DNA from: Thermoflexales bacterium
GTDB lineage: Bacteria > Chloroflexota > Anaerolineae > J036 > Brachytrichaceae
NCBI GenBank assembly: GCA_019694215.1
Contig: JAIBCK010000004.1
Span: 1 to 64,000, forward strand
Direction of reading: 5' to 3'
Length of the DNA: 64,000 nucleotides
Shown: positions 1 through 10,227 of the stretch, in pieces
How positions within the stretch are numbered: position 1 is the first letter of the stretch
How the letters are laid out: the number at the start of each line of letters is the position of its first letter
Translations under genes and position numbers: made by a program
The notes under the pieces: generated by a model
Told to the model about the DNA's origin: nothing
Databases searched by the model: none
The model's input: only the letters and a program-made list of their open reading frames with translations

Positions 1-227
1 TGGTCGGGGAGCTCGACGTCCAGCGCGTTGGCAATCCCGCGGACGCCCTCGATGCGGCGGATCACGCGCTCGGCGGTGGCCTTGTCGGCATAGCTGTCGA
101 CGTTGCCGAGCAGCGTGACGATGCCCTTGCGGACGTTCAGGGCGATGCGGGTCTCGTTCAGACTGGGCTCAAACTGAAGGGCCGCCAGCACGTCGCCGTG
201 CAGGGTGGCATCGGACTTCGCGCGCAT
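1..227 (-). CDS. BON-domain protein, partial at left edge
   Basis: The visible 75 residues run from the start codon to the window edge. They read as a BON (OsmY/nodulation) domain, with an early helix (DVLAALQFEP) followed by the typical strand-helix pattern 'TRIALNVRKGIVTLLGNV' and then 'ERVIRRIEGVRGIANAL'. BON domains usually bind phospholipid or sit in envelope or stress proteins; the role here is unknown. The start is well supported: AAGGAGGAC lies just upstream of the ATG. There is no signal peptide before the BON motif, so the visible part looks cytoplasmic. The gene continues beyond position 1, and tandem BON repeats are possible. Confidence 0.8.
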   Translation of the reverse strand, partial: MRAKSDATLHGDVLAALQFEPSLNETRIALNVRKGIVTLLGNVDSYADKATAERVIRRIEGVRGIANALDVELPD

Positions 228-418
228 GTTGTCCTCCTTCCGGTCCCGCCGGGGAGGTGGGGCCGGCATCACTGGTCGGGGCTCACAGGATGAAGGGTGC
301 GCTGGCGGATCACCGCGACGCGGTGTCCTCGCCCGGATGATACGCCGTGCCTGCTGGCGATGCAACGGCCGGGCGGGCAGTTCCGACCTGCCCGGTCGCC
401 GAAAGGGGGAAAAATAAT

Positions 419-453
419 ACGCGGACCACCTGGGGGGAAAAGGTGGTCCGCGT
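419..453 (-). terminator. Intrinsic terminator of the DUF2892 gene
   Basis: A perfect 13-bp stem (419-431 paired with 441-453, sequence ACGCGGACCACCT) has a 9-nt loop. On the minus strand it is followed by ATTATTTTT. It lies 28 nt past the stop of the gene ending at 481, so it fits rho-independent termination. The rest of 228-418 shows no convincing gene; it should hold the leader of the BON gene. Confidence 0.8.
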
Positions 454-480
454 GCAGCGCCGGGTCAGGCGCGCTGCAGA

Positions 481-720
481 TTATTTGCGAAGGGCCTTGC
501 GCGTGTCCGCGCCCTTGATGGGCAGGCCGGCCAGCGGGGCAAACAGGCAGTAATCAAAGGCACCCGCTCCGAAGACCACCGCGCCAATCAGCATAACCAG
601 AATCTGGACAATCGAGCTGGTGTTCAGAACAAACACACCCAGCAGGAACAGGACTGCGCCGATCGCCATACGGGCATAGCGCCCGTTTTGGGAGGACATG
701 AATTCAATAAAGCCGCGCAT
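481..720 (-). CDS. DUF2892 (YgaP-like) small membrane protein
   Basis: This encodes a 79-residue protein with two hydrophobic helices, roughly residues 17-36 and 38-60. A short basic tail ending KALRK follows. The pattern 'NGRYARMAIGAVLFLLG' then 'GAGAFDYCLFAPLAGL' matches the DUF2892 / YgaP transmembrane family. In other proteins this domain follows a rhodanese; here it stands alone. The start at 720 is chosen because AGGAG lies 7 nt upstream. A second ATG at 699, also behind GGAGG-like bases, would give a 72-residue form. The gene is a monocistron between two hairpins (856-885 and 419-453). Its function is unknown beyond an inner-membrane location. Confidence 0.75.
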   Translation of the reverse strand: MRGFIEFMSSQNGRYARMAIGAVLFLLGVFVLNTSSIVQILVMLIGAVVFGAGAFDYCLFAPLAGLPIKGADTRKALRK

Positions 721-818
721 GGTAATCTCCTGCTGAATTTGTCGTGCGTCTGGGTGAAACTGGTGGGCAGTGTATCGGGTTGAAGCGGGGAAGGCACCTC
801 CCAACTGGCTAATCGGGT

Positions 819-836
819 ACTGGCCAACTGGCCAGT
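819..836. promoter_or_regulatory. Inverted repeat, possible operator upstream of the DUF2892 gene
   Basis: Arms ACTGGCCA and TGGCCAGT (819-826, 829-836) are separated by 2 nt. A third copy of the ACTGGC core lies just to the left near 804. The site is about 100 nt upstream of the DUF2892 start and between two hairpins, so it may be an operator. No clear -35 element was found beside it. Confidence 0.35.
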
Positions 837-855
837 GCAATTGCCGCGAAAAGCG

Positions 856-885
856 CGCAGCGCCGCTCCGATGAGCGGCGCTGCG
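856..885 (-). terminator. Terminator of the hydrogenase/malic enzyme operon
   Basis: A perfect 13-bp GC-rich stem (856-868 with 873-885, CGCAGCGCCGCTC) has a 4-nt loop. On the minus strand it is followed by CGCTTTTCG. It lies 37 nt beyond the malic enzyme stop and marks the end of the long minus-strand unit that starts with nifJ. Confidence 0.75.
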
Positions 886-921
886 TCAGTATTGATGCAC
901 CCGATGCAGGGCGGTGTTGTT

Positions 922-3195
922 TCAGGCGGCCGTGGACTGGGCCTCGACCACGGCGTAGGCGGCCAGGTTGACGATGTCGCGGACGTGATCGCCGCGGTTG
1001 ACGATGTGCACGGGCCGGCGCAGCCCGACGAACATCGGCCCGACGATGTCAGCCTGCGCGAGCTCCTGGGCCAGCCGGTAGCCGATGTGCCCGGCTTCGA
1101 TGCTCGGGAAGATCAGCACGTTGGCGGGCTTGCCGAGCACGCTGAAGGCGTAGTCGCCCTTGAGCAGCTCGGCGGACAGGGCCACGTCGGCTTGCATCTC
1201 GCCATCGACGACCAGCCGGGGATCCCGGCGGCGCGCGATGGCCACCGCCTCGCGCACCATGTCCGAGCGGGGATGGCGGGCGCTGCCAAAGTTCGAGAAG
1301 CTCAACATCGCGACGCGCGGTGTGATGTCGAACTTGCGCGCCAGGTCGGCCGTGAGCAGGGCGATCTCGGCCATGCGCTCGGCGTCCATCTCGATGTTGA
1401 CGGTCGCGTCGGCGAAGAAGATCGGGCGGTTCTTGAGGGTGACGAGATACACGCCGGCTGCGGTGCTGACGCCGGGCGCGCGACCGATCACGCGCAGCGC
1501 CGGCCGCATGGCCTCGCGGTAGTCCAGCCCGGCGCTGAGGATCAGGCCGTCGGCGTCGCCGGCGTTGACCATCGCCGCGCCGTAGTAGCCGGCGTTGCGC
1601 AGGAGCTGGCGGGCACCGCCCAGCGTCATGCCCTTGCGGGCGCGCTGATCGAACAGCCGCTTGGCATACTCGTCGCGGCCGGCAGCCGTCGCGGGGTCGA
1701 CGATCTCGATGTCATCGAGGGCGACGTGCAGGTGCTCGGCCTTTTCGCGGATGGTGTTCGGGTCACCCAGCAGCACGGGCTTCGCGATGCCGTCCTCGAC
1801 GATCTGGTGGGCGGCGCGCACGACGTTGTCTGCCTCGCCATTGGCCAGCACGATGCGCTTCGGCGCATTGCGGGCCTTGTTCACCACCACACGCATGATC
1901 TCGCGCGACTGGCCCAGCCGCGTGTCGAGCGACTCGCGGTATTCATCCAGGTCGACGGTGACGCGCGCGACGCCGCTCTTCATGGCGGCCCCGGCGACGG
2001 CCGGCGACACCCACAGCAGCACGCGCGGGTCGAGCGGCTTGGGGATCAGATAGTCGCGCCCGAAGCTCAGCTCGGTCAGCCCGTACGCTCGGAGCACCTC
2101 CTCCGGCACATCCTGACGGGCCAGCTCGGCCAGGGCGCGGGCGGCGGCAACCTTCATGTCCTCGTTGATCTGGCGGGCGCGCACGTCCAGCGCGCCGCGG
2201 AAGATGAAGGGGAAGCCCAGCACGTTGTTGACCTGGTTCGGGTAGTCGGAGCGGCCGGTCGCCACGATGGCATCCGGGCGGGCGCTGCGGGCCTCCTCAT
2301 ACGGGATCTCCGGGTCGGGGTTGGCCATGGCCATGATCAGCGGATCATGGTTCATGCTGCGCACCATGTCCTGCGTGACGCAGTTGGCCGCCGAAAGCCC
2401 GACGAAGGCATCCGCGCCGACCAGGGCCTCAGCCAGTGTGCGGGCCTTGGTCTCGACGGCGAACTCCTCCTTGTAACGGTTCATGCCCGCCGTGCGGCCG
2501 GCATAGACCACGCCCTTGCTGTCGCACACGGTGATGTTCTGGCGCGGGACGCCAAGCAGGACGTAGAAGCGCGCGGAGGCGAGCGCTGATGCGCCGGCGC
2601 CGTTGATCACGATGCGCGCCTTGGTCTTGTCCTTGCCCGCGATTTCGAGGGCGTTGAGCAGCGCCGCGCCCGAGATGATCGCGGTGCCGTGCTGGTCGTC
2701 GTGCATGACCGGGATGTTCATCTCGGCCCGCAGGCGCTCCTCGATGTAGAAGCACTCGGGCGCCTTGATGTCCTCGAGGTTGATCCCGCCGAAGGTGGGC
2801 TCCATCAGTTTGACCGCCTCGATGATCTTGTCGGCGTCCTCGGTGGCCAGCTCGATGTCAATGCTGTCGATGTCGGCGAAGCGCTTGAAGAGCAGGCCCT
2901 TGCCTTCCATCACCGGCTTGCCGGCCGCGGCGCCAATGTTGCCCAGCCCGAGCACGGCGGTGCCGTTGCTGACGACTGCGACGAGGTTGCCCTTGGCGGT
3001 GTAGCGGTAGACGTCATCGGGGTTGGCGTGGATGGCCAGGCACGGCTCGGCGACGCCGGGGGTGTAGGCCAATGACAGGTCGCGCTGCGTGGAGCAGGGC
3101 TTGGTGGGGACGATCTGAAGTTTGCCGTGCGGGGCGCGCTCGTGGTATTCGAGCGATTCGCGCCCGATGGCGCTTCCGTGGGTAACAGATGGCAT
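922..3195 (-). CDS. maeB: NADP-dependent malic enzyme with phosphotransacetylase-like C-terminal domain
   Basis: This 757-residue protein has the MaeB layout: a malic domain, an NAD(P)-binding domain and a C-terminal domain related to phosphate acetyltransferase. Visible malic enzyme motifs are '[12 protein letters not shown]', '[15 protein letters not shown]', '[14 protein letters not shown]' and '[10 protein letters not shown]'. The C-terminal third, from about residue 430, has the PTA-like pattern '[19 protein letters not shown]'. MaeB oxidatively decarboxylates malate to pyruvate; the PTA-like part is usually regulatory and binds acetyl-CoA. Length is typical. It is the last gene of the unit, 65 nt after the hydrogenase protease, and would feed pyruvate to NifJ and NADPH to the pool. 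A TGAGG lies upstream of the ATG. Confidence 0.95.
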   Translation of the reverse strand: MPSVTHGSAIGRESLEYHERAPHGKLQIVPTKPCSTQRDLSLAYTPGVAEPCLAIHANPDDVYRYTAKGNLVAVVSNGTAVLGLGNIGAAAGKPVMEGKGLLFKRFADIDSIDIELATEDADKIIEAVKLMEPTFGGINLEDIKAPECFYIEERLRAEMNIPVMHDDQHGTAIISGAALLNALEIAGKDKTKARIVINGAGASALASARFYVLLGVPRQNITVCDSKGVVYAGRTAGMNRYKEEFAVETKARTLAEALVGADAFVGLSAANCVTQDMVRSMNHDPLIMAMANPDPEIPYEEARSARPDAIVATGRSDYPNQVNNVLGFPFIFRGALDVRARQINEDMKVAAARALAELARQDVPEEVLRAYGLTELSFGRDYLIPKPLDPRVLLWVSPAVAGAAMKSGVARVTVDLDEYRESLDTRLGQSREIMRVVVNKARNAPKRIVLANGEADNVVRAAHQIVEDGIAKPVLLGDPNTIREKAEHLHVALDDIEIVDPATAAGRDEYAKRLFDQRARKGMTLGGARQLLRNAGYYGAAMVNAGDADGLILSAGLDYREAMRPALRVIGRAPGVSTAAGVYLVTLKNRPIFFADATVNIEMDAERMAEIALLTADLARKFDITPRVAMLSFSNFGSARHPRSDMVREAVAIARRRDPRLVVDGEMQADVALSAELLKGDYAFSVLGKPANVLIFPSIEAGHIGYRLAQELAQADIVGPMFVGLRRPVHIVNRGDHVRDIVNLAAYAVVEAQSTAA

Positions 3196-3260
3196 GTGTT
3201 TGCCTCAGGTCTCGTGCGGCCGATGGCATCCAGGCCATCCGCCGCGGCCAGTGATCGCGG

Positions 3261-3755
3261 TCATTCTCTTGGCTGGGGCAGAAGCAGCTGACGCAGGCGC
3301 TCGAGCGCGCTTGCGCACGCGCGCGCCGTGGCGTCGCTGCAGCCCTCCCCAAACGCAAAGTCGCTGCCCGGTACCGCGATCAGTCGGGCGGCGGGTGCGC
3401 GGCCATACAACGACTCGGCCAGCCAGAGCAGGCTGGCCGGGTCGCTGACATGCGGGTTGAAGGGATCTGTGCCGGCCCGCGGCGTGAGGACGGTCTCGCG
3501 GATCGTCTCATCGTCCGGGGCGGCCTCGAAGGCATCGATGAAGATCGCCCGTTGTGCCTCGCTCAGGCGGGGCGCCAGCTCGGGCATGAGCTGATGGGCA
3601 ACGAGCACCTGCACGCCGGAGTCGGCGGGCAGGTGCTCGTCGAGCGAGGTTGCGATGCTGGGACCCGCGCCGTCATCGCGGCGAAGGGTGTTGCCGTAGC
3701 CGATCACCAGGGTGATGGGCGGTGCGTCCGTGGCGCGGGTCCCGTCTGCGGTCAT
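3261..3755 (-). CDS. hoxW: Hydrogenase maturation protease (HoxW/HycI type)
   Basis: A 164-residue protein of the [NiFe]-hydrogenase maturation endopeptidase family. It starts with the family signature 'VIGYGNTLRRDDGAG', in which the Asp after GNxLR helps bind nickel. 'AIFIDAFEA' gives the second acidic ligand and 'NPHVSDPASLLWLAE' the His. It would clip the C-terminal tail of HoxH (about 25 residues after the last His) once the NiFe cofactor is inserted. The gene starts 2 nt after the HoxH stop, so translational coupling is likely. The name hoxW follows from position; closely related proteases serve other hydrogenase classes. Confidence 0.9.
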   Translation of the reverse strand: MTADGTRATDAPPITLVIGYGNTLRRDDGAGPSIATSLDEHLPADSGVQVLVAHQLMPELAPRLSEAQRAIFIDAFEAAPDDETIRETVLTPRAGTDPFNPHVSDPASLLWLAESLYGRAPAARLIAVPGSDFAFGEGCSDATARACASALERLRQLLLPQPRE

Positions 3756-3757
3756 CG

Positions 3758-5200
3758 TCAGTCACGCACCTGTTCGGCAAGGACGCGGCCGTCGGCAGCG
3801 ACGACCTCGACCTTCATCGGCATGGCGCCAAAGGCATGGGTGGAGCAGCTCAGGCACGGGTCGTAGCAGCGGATGCCGTGCTCGACGCGGTTGAGCAGCC
3901 CTTCCGGGATCTTGCCGCCCTTGATGTCCTTGATGTAGTGCTGGGCGATTTGCTTGACGGTGCGGTTCATCGCCAGGTTGTTGTTGCCGGTCGCCACGAT
4001 CAGGTTGACCTTCTTGATCAACCCGTTCTCATCGACGTGGTAGTGATGGAAGAGCGTGCCGCGCGGGGCCTCGCTCACCCCCACACCCTCCAGCTTGTTG
4101 ATGCTGCCCACGCTGCGCACGCGCTTGGACAGAATGTCCGGGTCATGCAGGAGCATGCCGATGCGCTCCAGCGCGGCCAGGATCTCAACCAGCCGGGCGT
4201 AGTGATACATGAACGAGGACGTCACGATGCCGCCGCTGCCGACGCGCTGGCGGAACTCGGCCAGCTCGGCATCGGCCAGCGGGGTGCCGATGCGCGAGCA
4301 CACGTTCAGTCGGGCCAACGGTCCAACACGATACATGCCCTGCGGATAGCCGAGCGGTTTGTAGAACGGCGACTTGAGATACGAGAAGGGCTCGACGGCC
4401 TCGCCGATGATCTCGTGGTAGCGGCGCGGGTCCAGCTCGTCGACCAGGATGTTGCCGTCGCTGTCCACCACGCGCAGATAGCCGTCGTAGTGCTCCCACA
4501 GTGCGCCGTCCCGGCTGACCAGGCCGACGAACAGCGAGCGGAAGTTGCCGAAGTGTTCGGTCTCCTCGCGGTGCTTGTCCAGCATGCCCTTGAAGAGGTT
4601 GAGCGCCGTCTCCGTGGTCGCGCGCGCCTCGGGCAGCCGCCCGAGGATGTGCTTGTGCGCCTCGGCGCTGAGGGGCTCGCGGACGCCGCCCGGGACCGCC
4701 CAGGCGGGGTGGATCTTCTTGCCGCCCAGCAGCTCGATGACTTCCTGGCCGAACTGCCGCAGCCGGATTCCGGCCCGGGCAAGATCGGGCTGCTTCTCGA
4801 TCAGCCCGAAGACGTTGCGCTTGGCCGGGTCGCTGTCCCAGCCCAACAGGAAGTCGGGCGAGGACAGGTGGAAGAAGCTCAACGCATGCGACTGCGTGAA
4901 CTGGCCGAGGTTCATCATACGGCGCAGCTTCTCGGCGGTGGGCGGAATCTGCACGGTCAGCACGTCATCGCCGGTCTTGGCCGAGGCCATGATGTGGCTG
5001 ATGGGGCAGATGCCGCAGATGCGCGCGGTGATGCCGGCCATCTCGCCGATCGGGCGGCCTTCGCAGAACTTCTCGAAGCCGCGGAATTCGACGACATGGA
5101 AGCGCGCGTCGCTGATGTCACCGGCGTCGCTCAGGAAGAGCGAGATCTTGGCATGCCCCTCGATGCGGGTGACGGGGTCGATCACGATTCGTTGACTCAT
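3758..5200 (-). CDS. hoxH: NAD-reducing [NiFe] hydrogenase large subunit HoxH
   Basis: This 480-residue large subunit carries the NiFe site. The N-terminal ligand motif is [10 protein letters not shown], with C62, C65 and H69. The C-terminal motif is DPCLSCSTH, with C449, C452 and H455. A further 25 residues after H455 form the peptide removed during maturation. The combination with HoxE, F, U and Y indicates group 3d, the bidirectional cytoplasmic NAD-coupled enzyme. It would oxidise H2 with NAD+ or evolve H2 from excess reductant. The start is supported by AAGGAGAG 7 nt upstream. The HoxY stop is 19 nt away and the protease gene follows after 2 nt. Confidence 0.96.
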   Translation of the reverse strand: MSQRIVIDPVTRIEGHAKISLFLSDAGDISDARFHVVEFRGFEKFCEGRPIGEMAGITARICGICPISHIMASAKTGDDVLTVQIPPTAEKLRRMMNLGQFTQSHALSFFHLSSPDFLLGWDSDPAKRNVFGLIEKQPDLARAGIRLRQFGQEVIELLGGKKIHPAWAVPGGVREPLSAEAHKHILGRLPEARATTETALNLFKGMLDKHREETEHFGNFRSLFVGLVSRDGALWEHYDGYLRVVDSDGNILVDELDPRRYHEIIGEAVEPFSYLKSPFYKPLGYPQGMYRVGPLARLNVCSRIGTPLADAELAEFRQRVGSGGIVTSSFMYHYARLVEILAALERIGMLLHDPDILSKRVRSVGSINKLEGVGVSEAPRGTLFHHYHVDENGLIKKVNLIVATGNNNLAMNRTVKQIAQHYIKDIKGGKIPEGLLNRVEHGIRCYDPCLSCSTHAFGAMPMKVEVVAADGRVLAEQVRD

Positions 5201-5219
5201 CTTGTCTCTCCTTGACGCG

Positions 5220-5765
5220 CTAGCCGAACTTGAGCAGGTCGCGGCCGATCATCTCGACCGGCTGACCCGCCACCACGCGCTCGAGGACGGCCCGGATGCG
5301 CTTCGCCGAGGGCGGGCAGCCCGGGATATACAGATCGACCGGCACGACGACGTGCACGGGCGACACCTTCGGGACCAACGGAGGAACCACACCCTCATCG
5401 TCGGGGATCTGAGGGCGCAGCACCTGGCCGTTGCGATACGCGACATCCAGCACGATCTCCGGGCCTCCCAGCGGGTTGCGCATCCCGGTGACGTTGCCCG
5501 TCACCGCGCAATCGCCAAACGCGGCCACGACGCGCGTGTTGCGGCGAATCGTGTGGATCAGCTCGAGGTTGTCGCGGTTGGCGATGGCGCCTTCGACCAG
5601 GCAGACATCGACGTTCTCGGGGTAGGTCTTGACATCGGCGACGGGCGAGTAGACGACCTCGACCTTGTCGGCCAGGTCGAACAGGAACTCATCCAGGTCG
5701 AGGAAGGACATGTGGCAGCCCGAGCAGCCACCCATCCACACCGATGCGAATCTCAATTTGCTCAT
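5220..5765 (-). CDS. hoxY: NAD-reducing hydrogenase small subunit HoxY
   Basis: A 181-residue small subunit whose cysteines bind the proximal [4Fe-4S] cluster that passes electrons between HoxH and the diaphorase. The N-terminal pair is in GGCSGCHMS (C14, C17). Further cysteines occur in '[12 protein letters not shown]' and '[11 protein letters not shown]'. The absence of extra cluster domains and of a Tat signal fits the short soluble group 3d type. GGGAGAAC precedes the ATG. It lies between hoxU (18 nt upstream) and hoxH (19 nt downstream) in standard hox order. Confidence 0.95.
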   Translation of the reverse strand: MSKLRFASVWMGGCSGCHMSFLDLDEFLFDLADKVEVVYSPVADVKTYPENVDVCLVEGAIANRDNLELIHTIRRNTRVVAAFGDCAVTGNVTGMRNPLGGPEIVLDVAYRNGQVLRPQIPDDEGVVPPLVPKVSPVHVVVPVDLYIPGCPPSAKRIRAVLERVVAGQPVEMIGRDLLKFG

Positions 5766-5783
5766 GCTTGTTCTCCCGTGGCG

Positions 5784-6489
5784 CTAGAGCACCCACTGCT
5801 TCTTGTCGCGCGCGGTCTTGAGGAAGGCCAGCTTGCCGCGTTCCTTCACGCTCTCCTCCACCGTGGAGCCGAGCTTGAAGATTGCGCCCGTTGGGCAGGC
5901 CATGACGCACTTGCCGCACGAGGTGCAGCTCTGTGCCTCCCCCCAGGGTTGGTTGAGGTCGGTGGTGACGCGGGCCTTGACCCCCCGTCCGAGGACGTCC
6001 CAGGTGTGGGCGCCCTCGATCTCATCGCACACCCGCACGCAGCGCGCGCACAGGATGCAGCGGTTCTGGTCCATGCCATACAGCGGATGTGTGACATCGA
6101 CCTTGAGATTGGGATACAGGTAGTCGTAGCGCACGTGGTCCATGCCCACCGCGATGCCGACATCCTGCAGCTCGCAGTGGCCGTTGGCCACGCAGGCGGC
6201 GCAGATGTGGTTGCGCTCGGCGAAGAGCAGCTCGACCACCATGCGGCGGTATTTGCGCAGCTGCTCGGTGTTGGTGCGCACTTCCATGCCTTCGGCCACG
6301 CGCGTCGAGCAGGCGGGCAGGAGCTTGTTCGAGCCTGTCACCTCGACCAGACACATGCGGCAGGCACCGATGTCGGTCAGACCGTCCAGGTGGCAGAGGG
6401 TGGGGATTTCGATCCCGGCCTCGCGGGCGGCCTCGAGGACGCTGTCGCCCTCGGCGGCGCTGACGGCCTTGCCATCGATGGTCAGTGTT

Positions 6490-6500
<11 letters not shown>
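5784..6500 (-). CDS. hoxU: NAD-reducing hydrogenase diaphorase small subunit HoxU
   Basis: A 238-residue iron-sulfur protein homologous to the N-terminus of NuoG. Residues about 1-75 form a [2Fe-2S] ferredoxin domain (cysteines in '[19 protein letters not shown]'). Next comes the His-ligated [4Fe-4S] segment ([15 protein letters not shown]). Two [4Fe-4S] motifs follow: [11 protein letters not shown] and [16 protein letters not shown]. It relays electrons between HoxF and HoxY. The first 11 nt overlap the end of hoxF, so the two are probably co-translated. Length and motif order are normal for the family. Confidence 0.95.
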
Positions 6501-8153
<1,653 letters not shown>

Positions 8154-8157
<4 letters not shown>

Positions 8158-8747
8158 GCCGGTTCCTCCGCCAGCTTGCGCAGGCGCGCAATCAGGGCAT
8201 CCTTGCCGATCTTGCCCGCCACCTCACCGTCGATGACGGCGACCGGCGCCAGCGCGCACGAGCCAAAGCAGCGCGCCGTGAGCAGGGACAGCTTGCGATT
8301 GGGCGTTGTGCCGCCGGCCTTCAGCCCGAGCGTGTCGTCGGCGGCCTTCATCAGGTCCCCCGCGCCCTTGATGTAGCAGGCCGTGCCAAGACAGACCACG
8401 CAGGCGTGTTCTCCGGGCGGCTTGAGGGTGAAGAGGTTGTAGAACGTGGCAACCCCGTAGACCTTGCTGAGCGGCAGCTTGAGTGAGCGGGCGACATGGC
8501 GCAGCATGCCGTCATCGAGATAGCCATAGGCCTCCTGCGCCGTGTGGAGGGTCTCGATCAGGGCGTTGCCGCGGAAGCCATGCCGGCGCATCGTCGCCTC
8601 GACGAGCTTCATTCGCTTGTCGACCTGGGCGGGGGCTGCCTGTGGGGGGGTGGGGGTGGGTGCCTGTCCTGTGGCCGGGGTGGACGCCTTGACGGCGCCG
8701 GGGGCCCTGGGACCGGCTGGCCGGGGAGGGCCAGGGGGTCGGGTCAT
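8154..8747 (-). CDS. hoxE: Bidirectional hydrogenase subunit HoxE
   Basis: A 197-residue NuoE-like thioredoxin-fold protein with a [2Fe-2S] site formed by [11 protein letters not shown] and [14 protein letters not shown]. The core starts near residue 44. It is preceded by a Pro/Ala-rich stretch of about 43 residues ([10 protein letters not shown] and similar) that is longer than usual and probably disordered. HoxE is an extra electron-transfer subunit of group 3d enzymes, present in cyanobacteria and many Chloroflexota. AGGAG lies 8 nt upstream of the ATG. The start overlaps the end of the preceding nitroreductase-like gene by 4 nt. Confidence 0.93.
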
Positions 8748-9181
8748 GGAGTGTCTCCTGCGACCGGGTCGAAGCGGATGACAATCCGCTTCGACCCGGC
8801 GACTCTGAATGCGTCCGCGTCCGATGAATCGCTCCGTTCGTTGGGCACGCCCAGCGTGCGTCGCAGCGAAGGGCGCACGGCGACCAGCCGCGCGAGCCCT
8901 GCTGCGACGTCCTGTGGCTCAGTGAGGGCTGTGCCGCGGGCCAGGAGGTCCCAGCCGGCGATGCGAAGCGTCACTTGCGCACCCTCGCGCAAGTTGCGCC
9001 ACCACACCCGCCCGGGCATGCTGACCGTCCAGAGCGCATTCCCGTCGCGAACGTAGTTGACGGGGAAGGCAAGAACGCGTCCGGTCCGACGCCCCAGCAG
9101 TGTCACGAGCATGACCGAGCCCGAGAGCAGGCCATGCAGGCGTGACCGCAAGAGCGCGGCGACGAACGCGTTCACAAACAT
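8744..9181 (-). CDS. Nitroreductase/deazaflavin-type split-barrel protein
   Basis: About 145 residues from the ATG at 9181, which I prefer because the longer frame (start 9232) would overlap the previous gene by 40 nt. The core 'VMLVTLLGRRTGRVLAFPVNYV' followed by 'LWTVSMPGRVWWRNLREG' matches the nitroreductase/DUF385 split-barrel family, which includes F420- and flavin-dependent reductases. The substrate is unknown. Its place between the DHOD-like gene and hoxE, with short or overlapping junctions, suggests a redox role in the same unit. Its last 13 or so codons form a near-perfect DNA palindrome (8764-8799). Confidence 0.7.
   Translation of the reverse strand: MFVNAFVAALLRSRLHGLLSGSVMLVTLLGRRTGRVLAFPVNYVRDGNALWTVSMPGRVWWRNLREGAQVTLRIAGWDLLARGTALTEPQDVAAGLARLVAVRPSLRRTLGVPNERSDSSDADAFRVAGSKRIVIRFDPVAGDTP
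8764..8799. repeat. 16-bp perfect inverted repeat inside the end of a gene
   Basis: CCGGGTCGAAGCGGAT (8764-8779) and its exact complement (8784-8799) flank the loop GACA. It lies within the last codons of the nitroreductase-like gene, just before hoxE. No T-run follows on either strand. An mRNA hairpin that attenuates or punctuates the operon is the simplest reading. Confidence 0.6.
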
Positions 9182-9192
9182 GTCGCTACCGC

Positions 9193-10215
9193 CTACCGTG
9201 ACATGGCCGTCCCGATCGGGTCGGGCCGCCATGAATCGAGCGCCTTCATGTAGTTGGCGCGCTCGAACATCGCCGGGTTGCGGACGTGGGCCTGGCTCAT
9301 CGAGCCGCGCATCTGGCGGACGGAGACGTATTCACGCTCCTCCATCCAGCCGCGCAGGTCGTGCAGGATCTCATTGATGCGGCGCGGGCCGTTGCGCAGC
9401 AGCTCGCTGGCCATCATCGTCACCGAGGCGCCGGCCATGATGCCCTTGATGGCATCGAAGTGGCTGTGCACGCCGGTGGTCAGCGCCAGGTCGGCCGCCA
9501 CACGCTTGTAGAGGATGGCGATCCAGCGCAGCGGGAGCCGCAGTTCGTCGGCCGAGCTCAGCACCAGGTGCGGCACGACCTCATAGTTCTCGAGATCGAA
9601 GTCCGGCTGGTAGAAACGGTTGAACAGCACCAGCGCGTTGGCCCCGGAGTCCGACAGCCGCTTGGCCATGTTGCCGACCGCGCTGAAGTAGGGGCTCATC
9701 TTGACCGAGACTGGAATGCTGACCGTGCGTTTGACATGGAACAGCGTGTCGATGTAGCGCCGCTCGACCTGCTCCGAGGTGACCTTGGGGTCGGCCGGGA
9801 TGTAGTAGACGTTGAGCTCGAGCGCGTCCGCGCCGGCCTGTTGGATGCGCAGCGCGTAGTCGACCCAGGTCCCATCCGTGACGCCGTTGAGGCTCGCGAT
9901 GATGGGGATGTGGGTGGCCTTCTTCGCGGCCTGGATCAGGTCCAGGTAGTGATCGGGCCCGGTGTTGTAGGTCACCATCTCCGGGAAGTAGGTGGTGGCC
10001 TCATTGAAGCTCTCCGCGCCGTAGCTCATGAAGTGGTTGAGCGAGTGGCTCTCCTGCTCGATCTGCTCCTCGAAGAGGGAGGGCAGCACGATCGCGGGAG
10101 CGCCGGCGTCCTCGAGCTTTTTGCAACCGTCCAGGCTGCGCGACAGCGGCGACGCTGACGGCACCAGCGGGTGCGCGAGCTTGAGGCCCATGAACGTTGT
10201 GCTTAGGTCAATCAT
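9193..10215 (-). CDS. Dihydroorotate dehydrogenase-like flavoprotein
   Basis: A 340-residue TIM-barrel protein resembling DHOD/PreA: '[18 protein letters not shown]', '[15 protein letters not shown]', '[13 protein letters not shown]', '[17 protein letters not shown]', '[17 protein letters not shown]' and '[19 protein letters not shown]'. The true pyrimidine enzyme normally has a catalytic Ser or Cys and sits with pyr genes. Here it follows nifJ by 12 nt, an arrangement I associate with NifJ-linked DHOD-like proteins of unproven substrate. It probably binds FMN and works on a ferredoxin- or NAD-linked reaction. AAGGA precedes the ATG. Confidence 0.85.
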   Translation of the reverse strand: MIDLSTTFMGLKLAHPLVPSASPLSRSLDGCKKLEDAGAPAIVLPSLFEEQIEQESHSLNHFMSYGAESFNEATTYFPEMVTYNTGPDHYLDLIQAAKKATHIPIIASLNGVTDGTWVDYALRIQQAGADALELNVYYIPADPKVTSEQVERRYIDTLFHVKRTVSIPVSVKMSPYFSAVGNMAKRLSDSGANALVLFNRFYQPDFDLENYEVVPHLVLSSADELRLPLRWIAILYKRVAADLALTTGVHSHFDAIKGIMAGASVTMMASELLRNGPRRINEILHDLRGWMEEREYVSVRQMRGSMSQAHVRNPAMFERANYMKALDSWRPDPIGTAMSR

Positions 10216-10227
10216 GATTGTCCTTGT

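Noticed and set aside
205-553. Short plus-strand open frames at the left end
   Set aside because: They overlap the terminator hairpin and the ends of two minus-strand genes, lack ribosome sites and have no domain features.
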